64,000 nt of DNA from CAVUAT01 sp963848045 (GTDB taxonomy: Bacteria; Actinomycetota; Thermoleophilia; Solirubrobacterales; 70-9): contig CAWKCC010000001.1 of the NCBI GenBank assembly GCA_963848045.1, positions 386,014 through 450,013 of the forward strand, in the 5' to 3' direction. The position numbers and the translations under genes are program-made. This document shows, in pieces, positions 8,634 to 17,576 of the stretch; within the stretch, counting starts at the first letter, position 1; each line of letters starts with the position of its first letter. The notes under the pieces are model-generated. The model did no database searches and was not told the origin of the DNA. It saw nothing but the letters and a program-made list of their open reading frames with translations.

Positions 8634-10277
8634 TCAATCGTCACGAGCCGGATCGATCAGGACCCCGGGGTTGAGGATTCCCCGCGGGTCCAGCTCGGCC
8701 TTGGCCGCTCGCAGGGCCGCCGCGAACGGCTGCGGGCGCTGGCGGTCATACCAGGGGCGGTGGTCGCGGCCGACGGCGTGGTGGTGGGTGATCGTGCCCC
8801 CGGCGCCGGTCAGCACCTCGGAGACGGCGGTCTTGATCTCGTCCCACTGCGCGACCTCCTCGCCGCGGCGGGCGGGCGCCAGGACGGTGAAATAGGGGGC
8901 CGGGCCATCCGGGTAGACGTGGGTGAGGCGGCAGCTGATCCGCGGTGAGCCGGGTCCCTGCGCCCGGGCACCGGTCACCTCGGCCACCGTGGCGCGCGCC
9001 GCGTCCATCACCTCCGCGTGGAAGTCGGGGAAGCGGTCCCAGGTGATCGCGCTCTCGAAGGTCTCCGAGAGCACCCCGCAGGCCACCAGGGAGTCGCGCA
9101 GGTAGGGAGCGTGAAGAAAGGCGTTGCGCCAGGCGCCCACCGCATCGTCGCCGGGGTCCGGGCCATCACCCGAGCCCGAGCCGCCACGCACCTCGCCCGG
9201 CTCGCCCCCGTGGCTGCGGGCGGCGTCGAGGGCGACGGACATCGGCTCGTCGACCGGGTGGTGGGGCGACTCGAAGCCCAGCACCAGCAGCGATCGGCCC
9301 GCCGGCCCGGCCCCGGTCGTCTCGGCCTCGATCGCGTCGAGCAGGCGGCAGTTGGCCGGGTTGAGCCCCGACTGCGAGATCTCGCGCACGGCCTCGGAGG
9401 CTGCGGCGAAGTCGTCGAAGGCGACCCCGCAGGAGAGCTTGAACCCGGGTCGCTCTCGCACCCGGACCCAGGCCTCGGTGATCACCCCGAGGATCCCCTC
9501 GGAGCCGATCAGCATCCGATCGGGCGAGGGGCCCGCGCCCGAGCCGGGCAGCCTGCGACTCCTCCACTCGCCGCCCGGGGCGAGGGCGCGAATCGACTCC
9601 ACCAGGTCGTCGATGTGGGTGTCGAGCGTCGCGAAGTGGCCGCCCGCCCTTGTCGCGATCCAACCGCCGAGCGTCGAGTACTCGAACGACTGCGGGAAGT
9701 GGCGCAGCGTCAGGCCGTGCTGGCGCAGTTGGTCCTCGAGCGCGGGGCCCAGCGCCCCCGCCTGGATCCTGGCCGCCCTCGAGACGGCGTCCACCTCGAG
9801 CACCCGGTTCATCCGCCCCATGTCAAGGGTCACGACTCCGGGGTACTCGGAGGCCATGCGCGGCTCGACCCCACCGACCACGCTGGTACCGCCCCCGTAG
9901 GGGATCACCGCGGCACCCGCGTCCGTGCACCAGCCCAACACAGCGTCCACGTCCTCGGGCGACTCGGGAAAAGCGACAAGGTCCGGCACGCTCTCGTACT
10001 CCCCCCTGAACCCCCGGACCACGTCGCGATAGGCCTTGCCCAGCGCATGGGCCAGGCGGGTCTGGGGCCCGGCCGTGAACATCTGCTTCAGCTCCGCGGG
10101 CGGCTTCAGGCGCGAGGCCGGGACCTTCACGTCGGCGGCGGACACGGGCTCCTCAATCCGCTCCACCTCGAACCCGAGGCGGTCGTGGATCGCCTTCGCG
10201 ATGCCCTCCAGAGCCGCGCGATCGGGCTGCTGGTCCTCGTAGCCCCAGCCCCAGTGCTTGCGGCGCCGGGCTACCAG
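8634..10277 (-). CDS. Alkylglycerone-phosphate synthase (AGPS)-like FAD enzyme, probable CTG start
   Basis: About 547 residues. AGPS swaps the acyl chain of acyl-DHAP for a fatty alcohol, making the ether bond of ether lipids. Similarity to the animal enzyme runs end to end: N-terminal RRRKHWGWGYED (animal form has WNGWGYND), FAD loop PYGGGTSVVGG, GSEGILGVITEAWV, YLRDSLVACGVLSETFES, RLTHVYPDGPAPYF (with the catalytic-region Tyr) and the triple His in THHHAVGRD. The C terminus is the FAD-oxidase cap ending NPGVLIDP. The conserved N terminus has no ATG, GTG or TTG in frame. CTG 10277, overlapping the FAR stop by 7 nt, gives the expected length. A glycolate/lactate oxidase is less likely because of the AGPS-specific motifs. 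Confidence 0.85.
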   Translation of the reverse strand: MVARRRKHWGWGYEDQQPDRAALEGIAKAIHDRLGFEVERIEEPVSAADVKVPASRLKPPAELKQMFTAGPQTRLAHALGKAYRDVVRGFRGEYESVPDLVAFPESPEDVDAVLGWCTDAGAAVIPYGGGTSVVGGVEPRMASEYPGVVTLDMGRMNRVLEVDAVSRAARIQAGALGPALEDQLRQHGLTLRHFPQSFEYSTLGGWIATRAGGHFATLDTHIDDLVESIRALAPGGEWRSRRLPGSGAGPSPDRMLIGSEGILGVITEAWVRVRERPGFKLSCGVAFDDFAAASEAVREISQSGLNPANCRLLDAIEAETTGAGPAGRSLLVLGFESPHHPVDEPMSVALDAARSHGGEPGEVRGGSGSGDGPDPGDDAVGAWRNAFLHAPYLRDSLVACGVLSETFESAITWDRFPDFHAEVMDAARATVAEVTGARAQGPGSPRISCRLTHVYPDGPAPYFTVLAPARRGEEVAQWDEIKTAVSEVLTGAGGTITHHHAVGRDHRPWYDRQRPQPFAAALRAAKAELDPRGILNPGVLIDPARDD

Positions 10278-12289
10278 TGCACGCCGCGCATCAGGTAGGC
10301 GAAGGCGACCCCCTCGGTCGAGAGCTCCTCGTCCTTGCTCGGCTTCTCGCCCTTCTTCTCCTCGCCCTTGGCCGCCTTCGACTCGGGGAAGAGCTTGTAG
10401 GCCGTGTTGAGGATCGCGTCCGAGGCCTTCGGGGCGACCGTGTAGAGCAGCTCGCCGAAGTTGCCGAGGCGCGTGGCGACCTTCTTCGGCTTGCGGATCA
10501 TGGCGTCGCAGATCATGTCCGCCGCCTCCTCGGGGGTGATCGTCGGGAAGGCGTCGTACATCTTCGTTGGCGCGATCATCGGGGTCCGCACCAGCGGCAT
10601 GTGGATGGTGGTGATGCTGACGTTGTCGTCGACCATCTCGCTGGCCGCGCAGCGCGACCATGCGTCAAGGGCGGCCTTCGACGCGACATAGGCCGAGAAC
10701 CGCGGCGTGTTGGTCTGCACGCCGATCGAGCTGACGTTGATGATCTGGCCGCCCTTCTTGGAGCCCTTGCCACCCTTCTTTCGCATCGCGGGGAGCAGGC
10801 TGAGGATCAGCCGCAGGGAACCGAAGTAGTTGAGCTGCATCGTCCGCTCGTAGTCGTGGAAGCGGTCGTAGGAGAGGGCGATCGACCGCCGGATCGAGCG
10901 GCCCGCGTTGTTGACCAGGATGTCCACCTTCTTGTGCTCGGCGAGCACCTCCTCGGCCATCCTCTCGACGTCCTCGATGTCGGCGAGATCACAGCGATGG
11001 ATGTGCGCATCCCCCCCGGCCGCCTCGATCTCGTCTCTGGTCGCCTCGAGCTTCTCGGGCGTGCGCGCAACCAGCAGCACCGTGGCTCCCGCGGCGGCGC
11101 ACTTGATCGCGGCCGCCTTGCCGATCCCCGACGAGGCGCCGGTGATCATCACCACCTTGCCGCCGATCGCGCCCGAGAGCGAGCGGTCCTTGAACAGATC
11201 GGGGTCGAGATTGCGCTCCCAATAGTCCCAGAGCCGGTCCGCATAGCTCTGCAGCGGCGGCACCGAGATATCGGTGCCCTCCAGCGCCCGCTGCGTGTTG
11301 GTGGAGTCGAAGGAGGTCGGGTAGTTGATGTAGACGAGCACCGAGCGCGGGATGCCGAGGTCGGCCAGCACCTGGTCGGAGATCCGCTTCACCGGCGGCA
11401 GCATCTGCACCCCTGAGCGGACCTGCTTGGGAACCACGTCGAGCATCTTCGAGTCGATCCGCATCACCGCCTCCGGCGCGTGGGCGGAGTGAGCGAACAG
11501 GTTGAGGATCTGTCCGGCGTGCAGGGGGTTGGGATCGGTCAGGTGGAAGACCTTGCCGTCGAGTCCGTCCTGGTGTGCGATGTGATCCATCGCCTTGGCG
11601 ACGAAGTCCACGGGCACCAGGTTGATCTCTCGCCCCTCGATGCCGATCCCCGGCACCCAGGCCGGCAGCAGGTTGCGGACCCTCTGCAGCAGCTTGAAGA
11701 AGTAGTAGGGGCCGTCCACCTTGTCCATCTCGCCGGTCTCTGAGTTGCCGACGACGATGCCCGGCCGGTAGATCCGCCACGGGATCTCCGCCTCGTCTCG
11801 CACCACGGCCTCGGACTCGTGCTTGGTCTGGAAGTAGGGGTGGTTCTCGACGTCGTAGGCCTCGTCGAACATCTCCTCGGTGAAGGTCCCCTTGTAAAGG
11901 CCCGCCGCGGCGATCGAGCTGACCATGTGGAAGCGCTCGGCCTCCAAGGCCTCGGCGAGCCGCACGGCCTCACGGGTCCCCTCCACGTTCGCGACGCGCT
12001 GGCTCTCGGCGTCGGCGGTCATGTCGTAGATCGCGGCGAGGTGGAAGAACTCGTCGATCTTCCCCTTCAGCTCGGGGATCTGGTCCTCACAGCCGAGCTT
12101 CTCCTGGGAGAGGTCGCCGATCACGGGGACGATCCGGTCCTCATCGGCGCCCCAGCGCGAGCGCAGCTCCTCGAGCCTCCCCCTCGAACCCTCGCGCACG
12201 AGCACGTAGATCGTGCCCTCCCGCTTCAGCAGCTGCTCGACCAGGTTGCGGCCGATGAAGCCGGTCGCGCCAGTGACGAAGTAGCTCAT
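10271..12289 (-). CDS. Fatty acyl-CoA reductase, alcohol-forming (two-domain SDR)
   Basis: 672 residues. The N-terminal extended SDR has TGATGFIG (residues 5-12) and a YFQTK catalytic pair. The C-terminal classical SDR has TGASSGIGKA, NNAGRSIRRS and YVASKAALD. The arrangement and wording (WERNLDPDLFKDRSL, MQLNYFGSLRL, MPLVRTPMIAPTKMYD) closely follow the Marinobacter-type bifunctional reductase that makes fatty alcohol from acyl-CoA through the aldehyde using NADPH. ATG 12289 follows a GAGAGGTGA ribosome site. The 3' end overlaps an AGPS homologue, suggesting that the fatty alcohol feeds ether-lipid synthesis; wax ester synthesis is the alternative. Confidence 0.88.
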   Translation of the reverse strand: MSYFVTGATGFIGRNLVEQLLKREGTIYVLVREGSRGRLEELRSRWGADEDRIVPVIGDLSQEKLGCEDQIPELKGKIDEFFHLAAIYDMTADAESQRVANVEGTREAVRLAEALEAERFHMVSSIAAAGLYKGTFTEEMFDEAYDVENHPYFQTKHESEAVVRDEAEIPWRIYRPGIVVGNSETGEMDKVDGPYYFFKLLQRVRNLLPAWVPGIGIEGREINLVPVDFVAKAMDHIAHQDGLDGKVFHLTDPNPLHAGQILNLFAHSAHAPEAVMRIDSKMLDVVPKQVRSGVQMLPPVKRISDQVLADLGIPRSVLVYINYPTSFDSTNTQRALEGTDISVPPLQSYADRLWDYWERNLDPDLFKDRSLSGAIGGKVVMITGASSGIGKAAAIKCAAAGATVLLVARTPEKLEATRDEIEAAGGDAHIHRCDLADIEDVERMAEEVLAEHKKVDILVNNAGRSIRRSIALSYDRFHDYERTMQLNYFGSLRLILSLLPAMRKKGGKGSKKGGQIINVSSIGVQTNTPRFSAYVASKAALDAWSRCAASEMVDDNVSITTIHMPLVRTPMIAPTKMYDAFPTITPEEAADMICDAMIRKPKKVATRLGNFGELLYTVAPKASDAILNTAYKLFPESKAAKGEEKKGEKPSKDEELSTEGVAFAYLMRGVHW

Positions 12290-12387
12290 TTCACCTCTCC
12301 TCGAAGATCGCGGACTGAGCCGCAACCTATCGCCCCGCGTAAACGATCGCAAAGCCCGGCCGCGGACCGCCCGGGGCGGCGGCGCGC

Positions 12388-12393
12388 AATAAT
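12388..12393 (+). promoter_or_regulatory. -10 hexamer of a leaderless promoter
   Basis: AATAAT in a very GC-rich stretch, 6 nt before GTG 12400. Confidence 0.5.
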
Positions 12394-12399
12394 CGACCC

Positions 12400-12681
12400 G
12401 TGGCCCTGTTCGACCCAAGCGCCCGCCCGGACCCGGAGCGTGAGGAGCGCCTGCGAGCGAGCGCGGCCAGGGTCGAGATTCGCCCGAGCACCCGCACCGC
12501 ACACCTCGCGGTGCGCTCGCTGGCCTGCCCGGAGTGCGACGTTCCGATCAGGCTCAGCTCGCCGGCGCGCTGGGATGAGAGCCTGGCCTGCGCCTTCTGC
12601 GAGGCGGAGGCACCCACCCGGGAGTTCGTGCGCGAGCGGGGCTGGCCCCAGGTGAATCTGGTCGCCCGGCTGAGCTCCTGA
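12400..12681 (+). CDS. Small zinc-ribbon-like protein of unknown function
   Basis: 93 residues from GTG 12400. Two Cys pairs, CPEC (about residues 43-46) and CAFC (about 63-66), 17 residues apart, would form a zinc ribbon. The rest is Arg/Glu-rich with no membrane segment. It is divergent from the FAR gene and 23 nt before the 2-oxoglutarate dehydrogenase gene. Nucleic-acid binding or a metal-chaperone role is possible but unproven. Confidence 0.65.
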   Translation: MALFDPSARPDPEREERLRASAARVEIRPSTRTAHLAVRSLACPECDVPIRLSSPARWDESLACAFCEAEAPTREFVRERGWPQVNLVARLSS

Positions 12682-12704
12682 ACGTCATAGAGTTGTAGGC
12701 AGGC

Positions 12705-15700
12705 ATGGAAGCAGCAGCGATGGTCCAGGTCCTGATGCCCGAGATGGGCGAGTCCGTGACGGAGGGAACCGTCTTGGAGTGGCTGGTCGCCGAGGGCGAC
12801 CCGGTCGAGGAGGGGCAGACCATCGTCGAGGTCTCGACCGACAAGGTCGACGCCGAGGTGCCGGCGCCCGCCGGCGGCGCCATCGCCAGGATCCTGGTCG
12901 GGCCCGACGAGACGATCGCGGTCGGCGAGCCCCTCGCAGAGATCGACCCCGACGGCGCCCCCCGCACCGCCGCGGCCTCCGCGGACAACGGGGGCACAAG
13001 CGCCACAGAGGAGTCCGCCCCTCCCCCGTCGCAGGGCGCGCCGGTCGATTCCGAACCCGGCGGCGCCGGCGCCGAGGGCGAAGCGGCCGCCGCTGGTGCG
13101 CCGGCGGACGTCGATGGGGGTCCGGCAGGCGAACCCGAGGGCGTTGGCGAAGATGTCGCCGTGCTGATGCCCGAGATGGGCGAGTCGGTGACGGAGGGAA
13201 CCGTCTTGGAGTGGCTGGTCGCCGAGGGCGACCCGGTCGAGGAGGGACAGACCATCGTCGAGGTCTCCACCGACAAGGTCGACGCCGAGGTCCCGGCCAC
13301 TCACGCTGGAACCATCACCGAGATCCACGTCGGCCCCGACGAGACGATCGCGGTCGGCAGCCCCCTGGCCACCATCTCCAGGGCCGCCGCCTCCGCTTCG
13401 CGTCCGGGGCCGGCCGCCGGCGACGCGGGCGTTGGAGATGCTGAGGCTCGGCTCGAGAGCGCCGGCGAAACGGCCGCCACCGCGGCCCCATCCTCAGGCG
13501 CGGCCGGCCATGGCGACGGAAGGGCCACACCTGTCGCCCGCCGTGCGGCGGCGGCCAACAGCGTCGATCTGGCGACGGTGAAGGGCTCAGGCCCGGGCGG
13601 CAAGGTGACCAAGGCCGACGTGCTGGAGGCGAACGGCAAACCCATGGAGACCGCCACGGCGGCGCCCGCACCCGGCGGCGCGGAGGCTGGAATCGCAGAT
13701 CGCGCGCAGCCGCTGCGCGGCCCCGCCGCGATGCTGGCCAAGGCGATGGACGAGAGCCGCTCGATCCCGACGGCCACCTCGTTCCGCACGCTGGCGGTCG
13801 ACACGCTGGACGCCAAGCGCAAGGCCCTGAACAGCGTGCTCAACGAGCGCGGCATGAAGATCAGCTTCACCCACCTGATCGCCTGGGCGATTGTCAGAGC
13901 CGCCCGCGAGTGGCCGGTGATGGCGCGCCACTTCGAGGAGCGCGGCGGCAAGCCGAACGTGATCGAGCCCGGCTCGATCAATCTCGGGATCGCGGTCGAC
14001 GTCGAGCGCAAGGGCTCGCGCAGCCTGATGGTGCCCTGCATCAGGGGCGCCGACGCCCTCGACTTCCGCGGCTTCCACGCCTACTACGAGGAGCTGATCA
14101 CCAAGACCCGCGAGAACAAGCTGACCGCGGACGACTTCCAAGACACCAACATCACGCTCACCAACCCTGGTGGCATCGGCACCGTCGCCTCGGTCCCCCG
14201 CCTGATGACGGGCCAGGGCACGATCATCGCCATCGGGTCGCTCGCCTACCCCGTCGAGTGGGCGCATGCCCCGGCCGAGAAGGTCAAGGCGCTCGGCGTC
14301 TCCAAGGTGATGACCGCCACCTCCACCTACGACCACCGTGTGATCCAGGGAGCCGAGTCGGGCTCGTTCCTGCGCCGGATCGATGAGCTGCTGAAGGGGG
14401 ACGACGAGTTCTACGAGTCGGTGGCCCGCGACCTGGGGATCGACGAGGCAACCGTCACCGGTGCTCACGCCGCGGCCAGCTCGTCGCAGCCGCTGGCTGT
14501 GGCCACCGCCCCGGCCGCCGCTCCCGGCGCCGGGCCCGACCCGGAGCTGCTGCAGGCGGTGCAGGCCGCCACCTCGCTGCTGAAGGCCTACCGCACCCAT
14601 GGTCATCTCGCCGCACGCCTGGATCCGCTCGGTTCTGAGCCCAAGGGAGACCCGGCGATCCAACCCGAGACGCTCAACCTGACCCCCGAGATCATGAGCC
14701 GGATTCCCGCCGACGTCCTGCGCGTCGGTGTAGAGGGCGAGACGCTGCTCGACGCGCTGCCCTGGATGCAGGACGCCTACTGCGGCCCGCTCGGGTACCA
14801 GCTCGAACACCTCTCCTCGCACCAGCAGCGCATGTGGCTGCGCGAGATGATCGAGACCGGCTGGCACCGCAAGCCGCTGGAGCCCGATGAGAAGCGGGCC
14901 CTGCTCGACCGGTTGATCCAGGTCTTCGGCTTCGAGCGCTACGTGGAGAAGGCCTACCTGGGACAGAAGATGTTCTCGATCGAGGGGCTGGACGCGGTGG
15001 TGCCGATGCTCGACGAGGTCTTCGAGATGGCCCATTCCGAGGGGGCCCGGGAGGTCGTGATCGGCATGGCCCACCGCGGCCGCCTCAGCGTGCTCGCTCA
15101 CAACATCGGCCGGGACGCCAATGCGATCCTCGCCGAGTTCGAGGGCGCGAAGGCGATCGAGACGGTCAAGGCCGTCGCCGCGATCCCGACAGGGGGCACC
15201 GGCGACGTCAAGTACCACTACGGCCACAACGGCACCTACCGCACCCGGGACGGTGAGCAGATCGGCGTCCGGCTCTATCCCAACCCGAGCCACCTCGAGT
15301 TCGTCGACCCGGTCGTGGAGGGGGCAGCGCGCGCGGCGCAGACGAAGCGGGAGAACTCGACGCTCGAGCACGACCCCTCGGCGGCGGTGCCGGTGCTGCT
15401 GCACGGGGATGGAGCGTTCCCGGGCCAGGGCGTGGTCGCCGAGACCCTCAACCTGCAATCGCTTGCCGGCTACAGCACGGGCGGCACGATCCACATCATC
15501 CAGGACAACCAGATCGGCTTCACCACCGAGCCGCAGGAAGGGCGCTCGACGCCGTACGCGTCCGACATGGCGAAGGGCTTCAACGTGCCGATCATCCACG
15601 TCAACGCCGACCACCCCGAGGCGTGCCTGGGTGCCGTGCGCCTCGCGATGGGCTACCGGGAGCGCTGGGGCCGCGACGTCGTCATCGACCTGATCGGCTA

Positions 15701-17159
15701 CCGGCGCTTCGGTCACAACGAGACCGACGAGCCGGCCTACACCCAGCCGCTGATGGCCGCCAGGATCAAGGAGCACCCCCCGGTCTCGCAGCTCTACGCC
15801 GAAACCCTGATCAAGGAGGGCATAGTCACCCCCGAGGAGATCGAGGCGCGAACCCAGGAGGTGCAGGCCGGCCTCAAACAGGGCCACGAGACCCTGCGCG
15901 AGATGATCGATGCCGGCGACTTCGAGGACCCGACGGCCACCAGCACCGGCGAGCTGGATCGGACCCGCAGCCCCAGCGTCGACACCGCGATCGACGAGCG
16001 GCAGGTGCGGACGCTGAACGAGGAGCTGCTGCGCGTGCCCGACAGCTTCACGATCCACCGCAAGCTGCGAAAGCCGCTCGGCAAGCGCATCGAGGCCCTC
16101 GAGAGCGGCGGCATCGAGTTCGGGCAGGCCGAAGCGCTCGCGCTCGCCGCCCTGCTTACCGACGGCGTCCACGTTCGCCTCACCGGCCAGGACACCGAGC
16201 GGGGGACCTTCTCGAACCGGCACCTGGTGCTGCACGACGAGAAGACCGGGCTTCGCTATGCGCCGATCCAGAACCTGCCCGGGGCGAAGGCGCCGATGGA
16301 GCTGCACAACAGCCCGCTCTCGGAGATCGCCTGCCTGGGCTTCGAGTACGGCTACTCGGCCGCCTCGCCCGACAGCCTCGTGCTCTGGGAGGCCCAGTTC
16401 GGCGACTTCGGCAACTCGGCCCAGGTGATCATCGACAGCTTCATCGTCTCGGCCGAGGCCAAGTGGGGGCAGATCTCCCGGCTGACCCTGCTGCTCCCGC
16501 ACGGCTACGAGGGAGCCGGCCCCGAGCACTCGAGCGCCAGGATCGAGCGCTTCATCCAACTCGCGGCCGAGGGGAACATCCGCATCGCCAACCCGACCAC
16601 CGCCGCGCAGTACTTCCACCTGCTTCGCCGCCAAGCCCTGATCGCCAAGGCGAGGCCGCTGGTGGTATTCACCCCCAAGGGCCTGCTGCGACTGCCGGCA
16701 GCGAGCTCGACGCTCGAGGACCTCACGACCGGCTCCTTCGAGTTCGTCCTCGACGACCCCACGGCCGCCGGGCGCAAGGAGCAAGTTGAGCGCCTGGTGC
16801 TGTGCAGCGGCAAGCTCTACTACGACATTGACTCCGCCCCCAAGCGCGCCGAGTCCGAGGGCGTCGCGGTCGCCAGGGTCGAGCTGCTCTACCCCTTCGC
16901 CAAGGAGCAGCTGACAGAGCTGATCGCCTCCTACCCCAGCCTGAAGCAGATCGTCTGGGCCCAGGAGGAGCCGAGGAACATGGGTGCCTGGTCGGTGATG
17001 CAGAGACGCATGCCCGAGCTGCTGGCCGAGGGCGTCGAGCTCGGCTATGTCGGCAGGCCGCCGCGGGCCAGTCCCGGGGAGGGGTACGCGGCAGCCCACA
17101 GCAGCGAGCAGGAGAGGATCGTGCTCACCTCGCTGATGGGCAAGGCCGACCCCGCCTAG
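12705..17159 (+). CDS. kgd: Multifunctional 2-oxoglutarate dehydrogenase: lipoyl-lipoyl-PSBD-E2-E1 fusion
   Basis: 1484 residues. Two lipoyl domains (lipoyl lysines about K47 and K191 in VSTDKVD), a peripheral-subunit-binding domain (about 276-310, GSGPGGKVTKADVLEAN), an acyltransferase E2 core with TYDHRVIQGAESG near residue 543, then the ThDP-dependent E1 from about residue 600 (GMAHRGRLSVLAHN, YHYGHNGTYRT, GDGAFPGQGVVAETLN, GYRRFGHNETDEPAY). The protein oxidatively decarboxylates 2-oxoglutarate to succinyl-CoA in the TCA cycle. The mycobacterial/corynebacterial Kgd/OdhA fusions lack lipoyl and PSBD domains, so this form looks self-sufficient apart from E3. Start ATG 12705; an in-frame ATG at 12720 is an alternative. 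An E3 gene is not in the window. Confidence 0.93.
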   Translation: MEAAAMVQVLMPEMGESVTEGTVLEWLVAEGDPVEEGQTIVEVSTDKVDAEVPAPAGGAIARILVGPDETIAVGEPLAEIDPDGAPRTAAASADNGGTSATEESAPPPSQGAPVDSEPGGAGAEGEAAAAGAPADVDGGPAGEPEGVGEDVAVLMPEMGESVTEGTVLEWLVAEGDPVEEGQTIVEVSTDKVDAEVPATHAGTITEIHVGPDETIAVGSPLATISRAAASASRPGPAAGDAGVGDAEARLESAGETAATAAPSSGAAGHGDGRATPVARRAAAANSVDLATVKGSGPGGKVTKADVLEANGKPMETATAAPAPGGAEAGIADRAQPLRGPAAMLAKAMDESRSIPTATSFRTLAVDTLDAKRKALNSVLNERGMKISFTHLIAWAIVRAAREWPVMARHFEERGGKPNVIEPGSINLGIAVDVERKGSRSLMVPCIRGADALDFRGFHAYYEELITKTRENKLTADDFQDTNITLTNPGGIGTVASVPRLMTGQGTIIAIGSLAYPVEWAHAPAEKVKALGVSKVMTATSTYDHRVIQGAESGSFLRRIDELLKGDDEFYESVARDLGIDEATVTGAHAAASSSQPLAVATAPAAAPGAGPDPELLQAVQAATSLLKAYRTHGHLAARLDPLGSEPKGDPAIQPETLNLTPEIMSRIPADVLRVGVEGETLLDALPWMQDAYCGPLGYQLEHLSSHQQRMWLREMIETGWHRKPLEPDEKRALLDRLIQVFGFERYVEKAYLGQKMFSIEGLDAVVPMLDEVFEMAHSEGAREVVIGMAHRGRLSVLAHNIGRDANAILAEFEGAKAIETVKAVAAIPTGGTGDVKYHYGHNGTYRTRDGEQIGVRLYPNPSHLEFVDPVVEGAARAAQTKRENSTLEHDPSAAVPVLLHGDGAFPGQGVVAETLNLQSLAGYSTGGTIHIIQDNQIGFTTEPQEGRSTPYASDMAKGFNVPIIHVNADHPEACLGAVRLAMGYRERWGRDVVIDLIGYRRFGHNETDEPAYTQPLMAARIKEHPPVSQLYAETLIKEGIVTPEEIEARTQEVQAGLKQGHETLREMIDAGDFEDPTATSTGELDRTRSPSVDTAIDERQVRTLNEELLRVPDSFTIHRKLRKPLGKRIEALESGGIEFGQAEALALAALLTDGVHVRLTGQDTERGTFSNRHLVLHDEKTGLRYAPIQNLPGAKAPMELHNSPLSEIACLGFEYGYSAASPDSLVLWEAQFGDFGNSAQVIIDSFIVSAEAKWGQISRLTLLLPHGYEGAGPEHSSARIERFIQLAAEGNIRIANPTTAAQYFHLLRRQALIAKARPLVVFTPKGLLRLPAASSTLEDLTTGSFEFVLDDPTAAGRKEQVERLVLCSGKLYYDIDSAPKRAESEGVAVARVELLYPFAKEQLTELIASYPSLKQIVWAQEEPRNMGAWSVMQRRMPELLAEGVELGYVGRPPRASPGEGYAAAHSSEQERIVLTSLMGKADPA
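12732..13298 (+). repeat. In-gene direct repeat encoding the two lipoyl domains
   Basis: The segments at 12732-12866 and 13164-13298, 432 nt apart, differ at only four positions that I can see, all third codon positions. The flanking linker is unrelated. This points to a recent duplication or ongoing gene conversion of the lipoyl module. Confidence 0.85.
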
Positions 17160-17195
17160 CCGGCGCCCGCGGCCCAACGGCCGCCCGGTCCCCGC

Positions 17196-17201
17196 TAGCG
17201 T
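17196..17201 (+). promoter_or_regulatory. -10 hexamer of a leaderless promoter (DUF3817 gene)
   Basis: TAGCGT, 7 nt before ATG 17209. It overlaps the GTG at 17200 and so argues against that upstream start. Confidence 0.5.
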
Positions 17202-17208
17202 GAGCACG

Positions 17209-17553
17209 ATGGAGAGCGCCTCTCGCTCGCCGCTGGCGCGCCCCGTGCCCGGGCGCCTCTTCGGTTGGGTCAAGCTCGCTTCCTGGCTGGAGCTGGGGCT
17301 GTTCGCAGCGCTGCTCGTCTTCTGGCTGCTCCCCGGCTTCGAGCGCGAGACCTTCATCTTCGGGATGGGCCACGGGATCGGCTACATCGCGCTCTGCATG
17401 CTGATCCTGTTCACGGTGGTTCGCCGCGAGGCGCCGTGGCCGCTGCTCGCCGCCACTCTCACCCCGGTCGGCCCGGTCGGCAGCGTCGCGGGAGTGGAGC
17501 TGATCGAGCGGCGCGGGTGGGGTATTGACACCGGCCCCGCAAAACGTGGATAA
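17209..17553 (+). CDS. DUF3817-family membrane protein
   Basis: 114 residues with three hydrophobic segments: WLELGLFAALLVFWLLPGF, GHGIGYIALCMLILFTVV and LLAATLTPVGPVGSVAGVEL. The order of FGWVKLASWLELGLFAALL, then MGHGIGYIALCML, is typical of the DUF3817 integral membrane family of actinobacteria, function unknown. ATG 17209 was preferred over GTG 17200 because the -10 overlaps the latter. The last codons carry the -35 and -10 of a further promoter. Confidence 0.85.
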   Translation: MESASRSPLARPVPGRLFGWVKLASWLELGLFAALLVFWLLPGFERETFIFGMGHGIGYIALCMLILFTVVRREAPWPLLAATLTPVGPVGSVAGVELIERRGWGIDTGPAKRG

Positions 17554-17554
17554 T
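17525..17554 (+). promoter_or_regulatory. Near-consensus sigma-70 promoter
   Basis: TTGACA (17525-17530) and GATAAT (17549-17554) are separated by 18 nt. Both are very close to consensus, striking in a 70% G+C genome. The predicted transcript starts near 17561, immediately before the ribosome site at 17563-17570, and runs through the 74-bp repeats toward the aconitase 3' end. Confidence 0.75.
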
Positions 17555-17576
17555 CATCCGGCGGGGGAGGATCAAC

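Noticed and set aside
8634..10661. 675-residue version of the AGPS-like protein
   Set aside because: The extra N terminus is only the second frame of the FAR gene; similarity to AGPS starts after 10277.
13587..17357. 1256-codon open frame antisense to the 2-oxoglutarate dehydrogenase gene
   Set aside because: It mirrors a clear gene with conserved domains, has no family text of its own, and reflects the lack of stop codons in GC-rich antisense frames.
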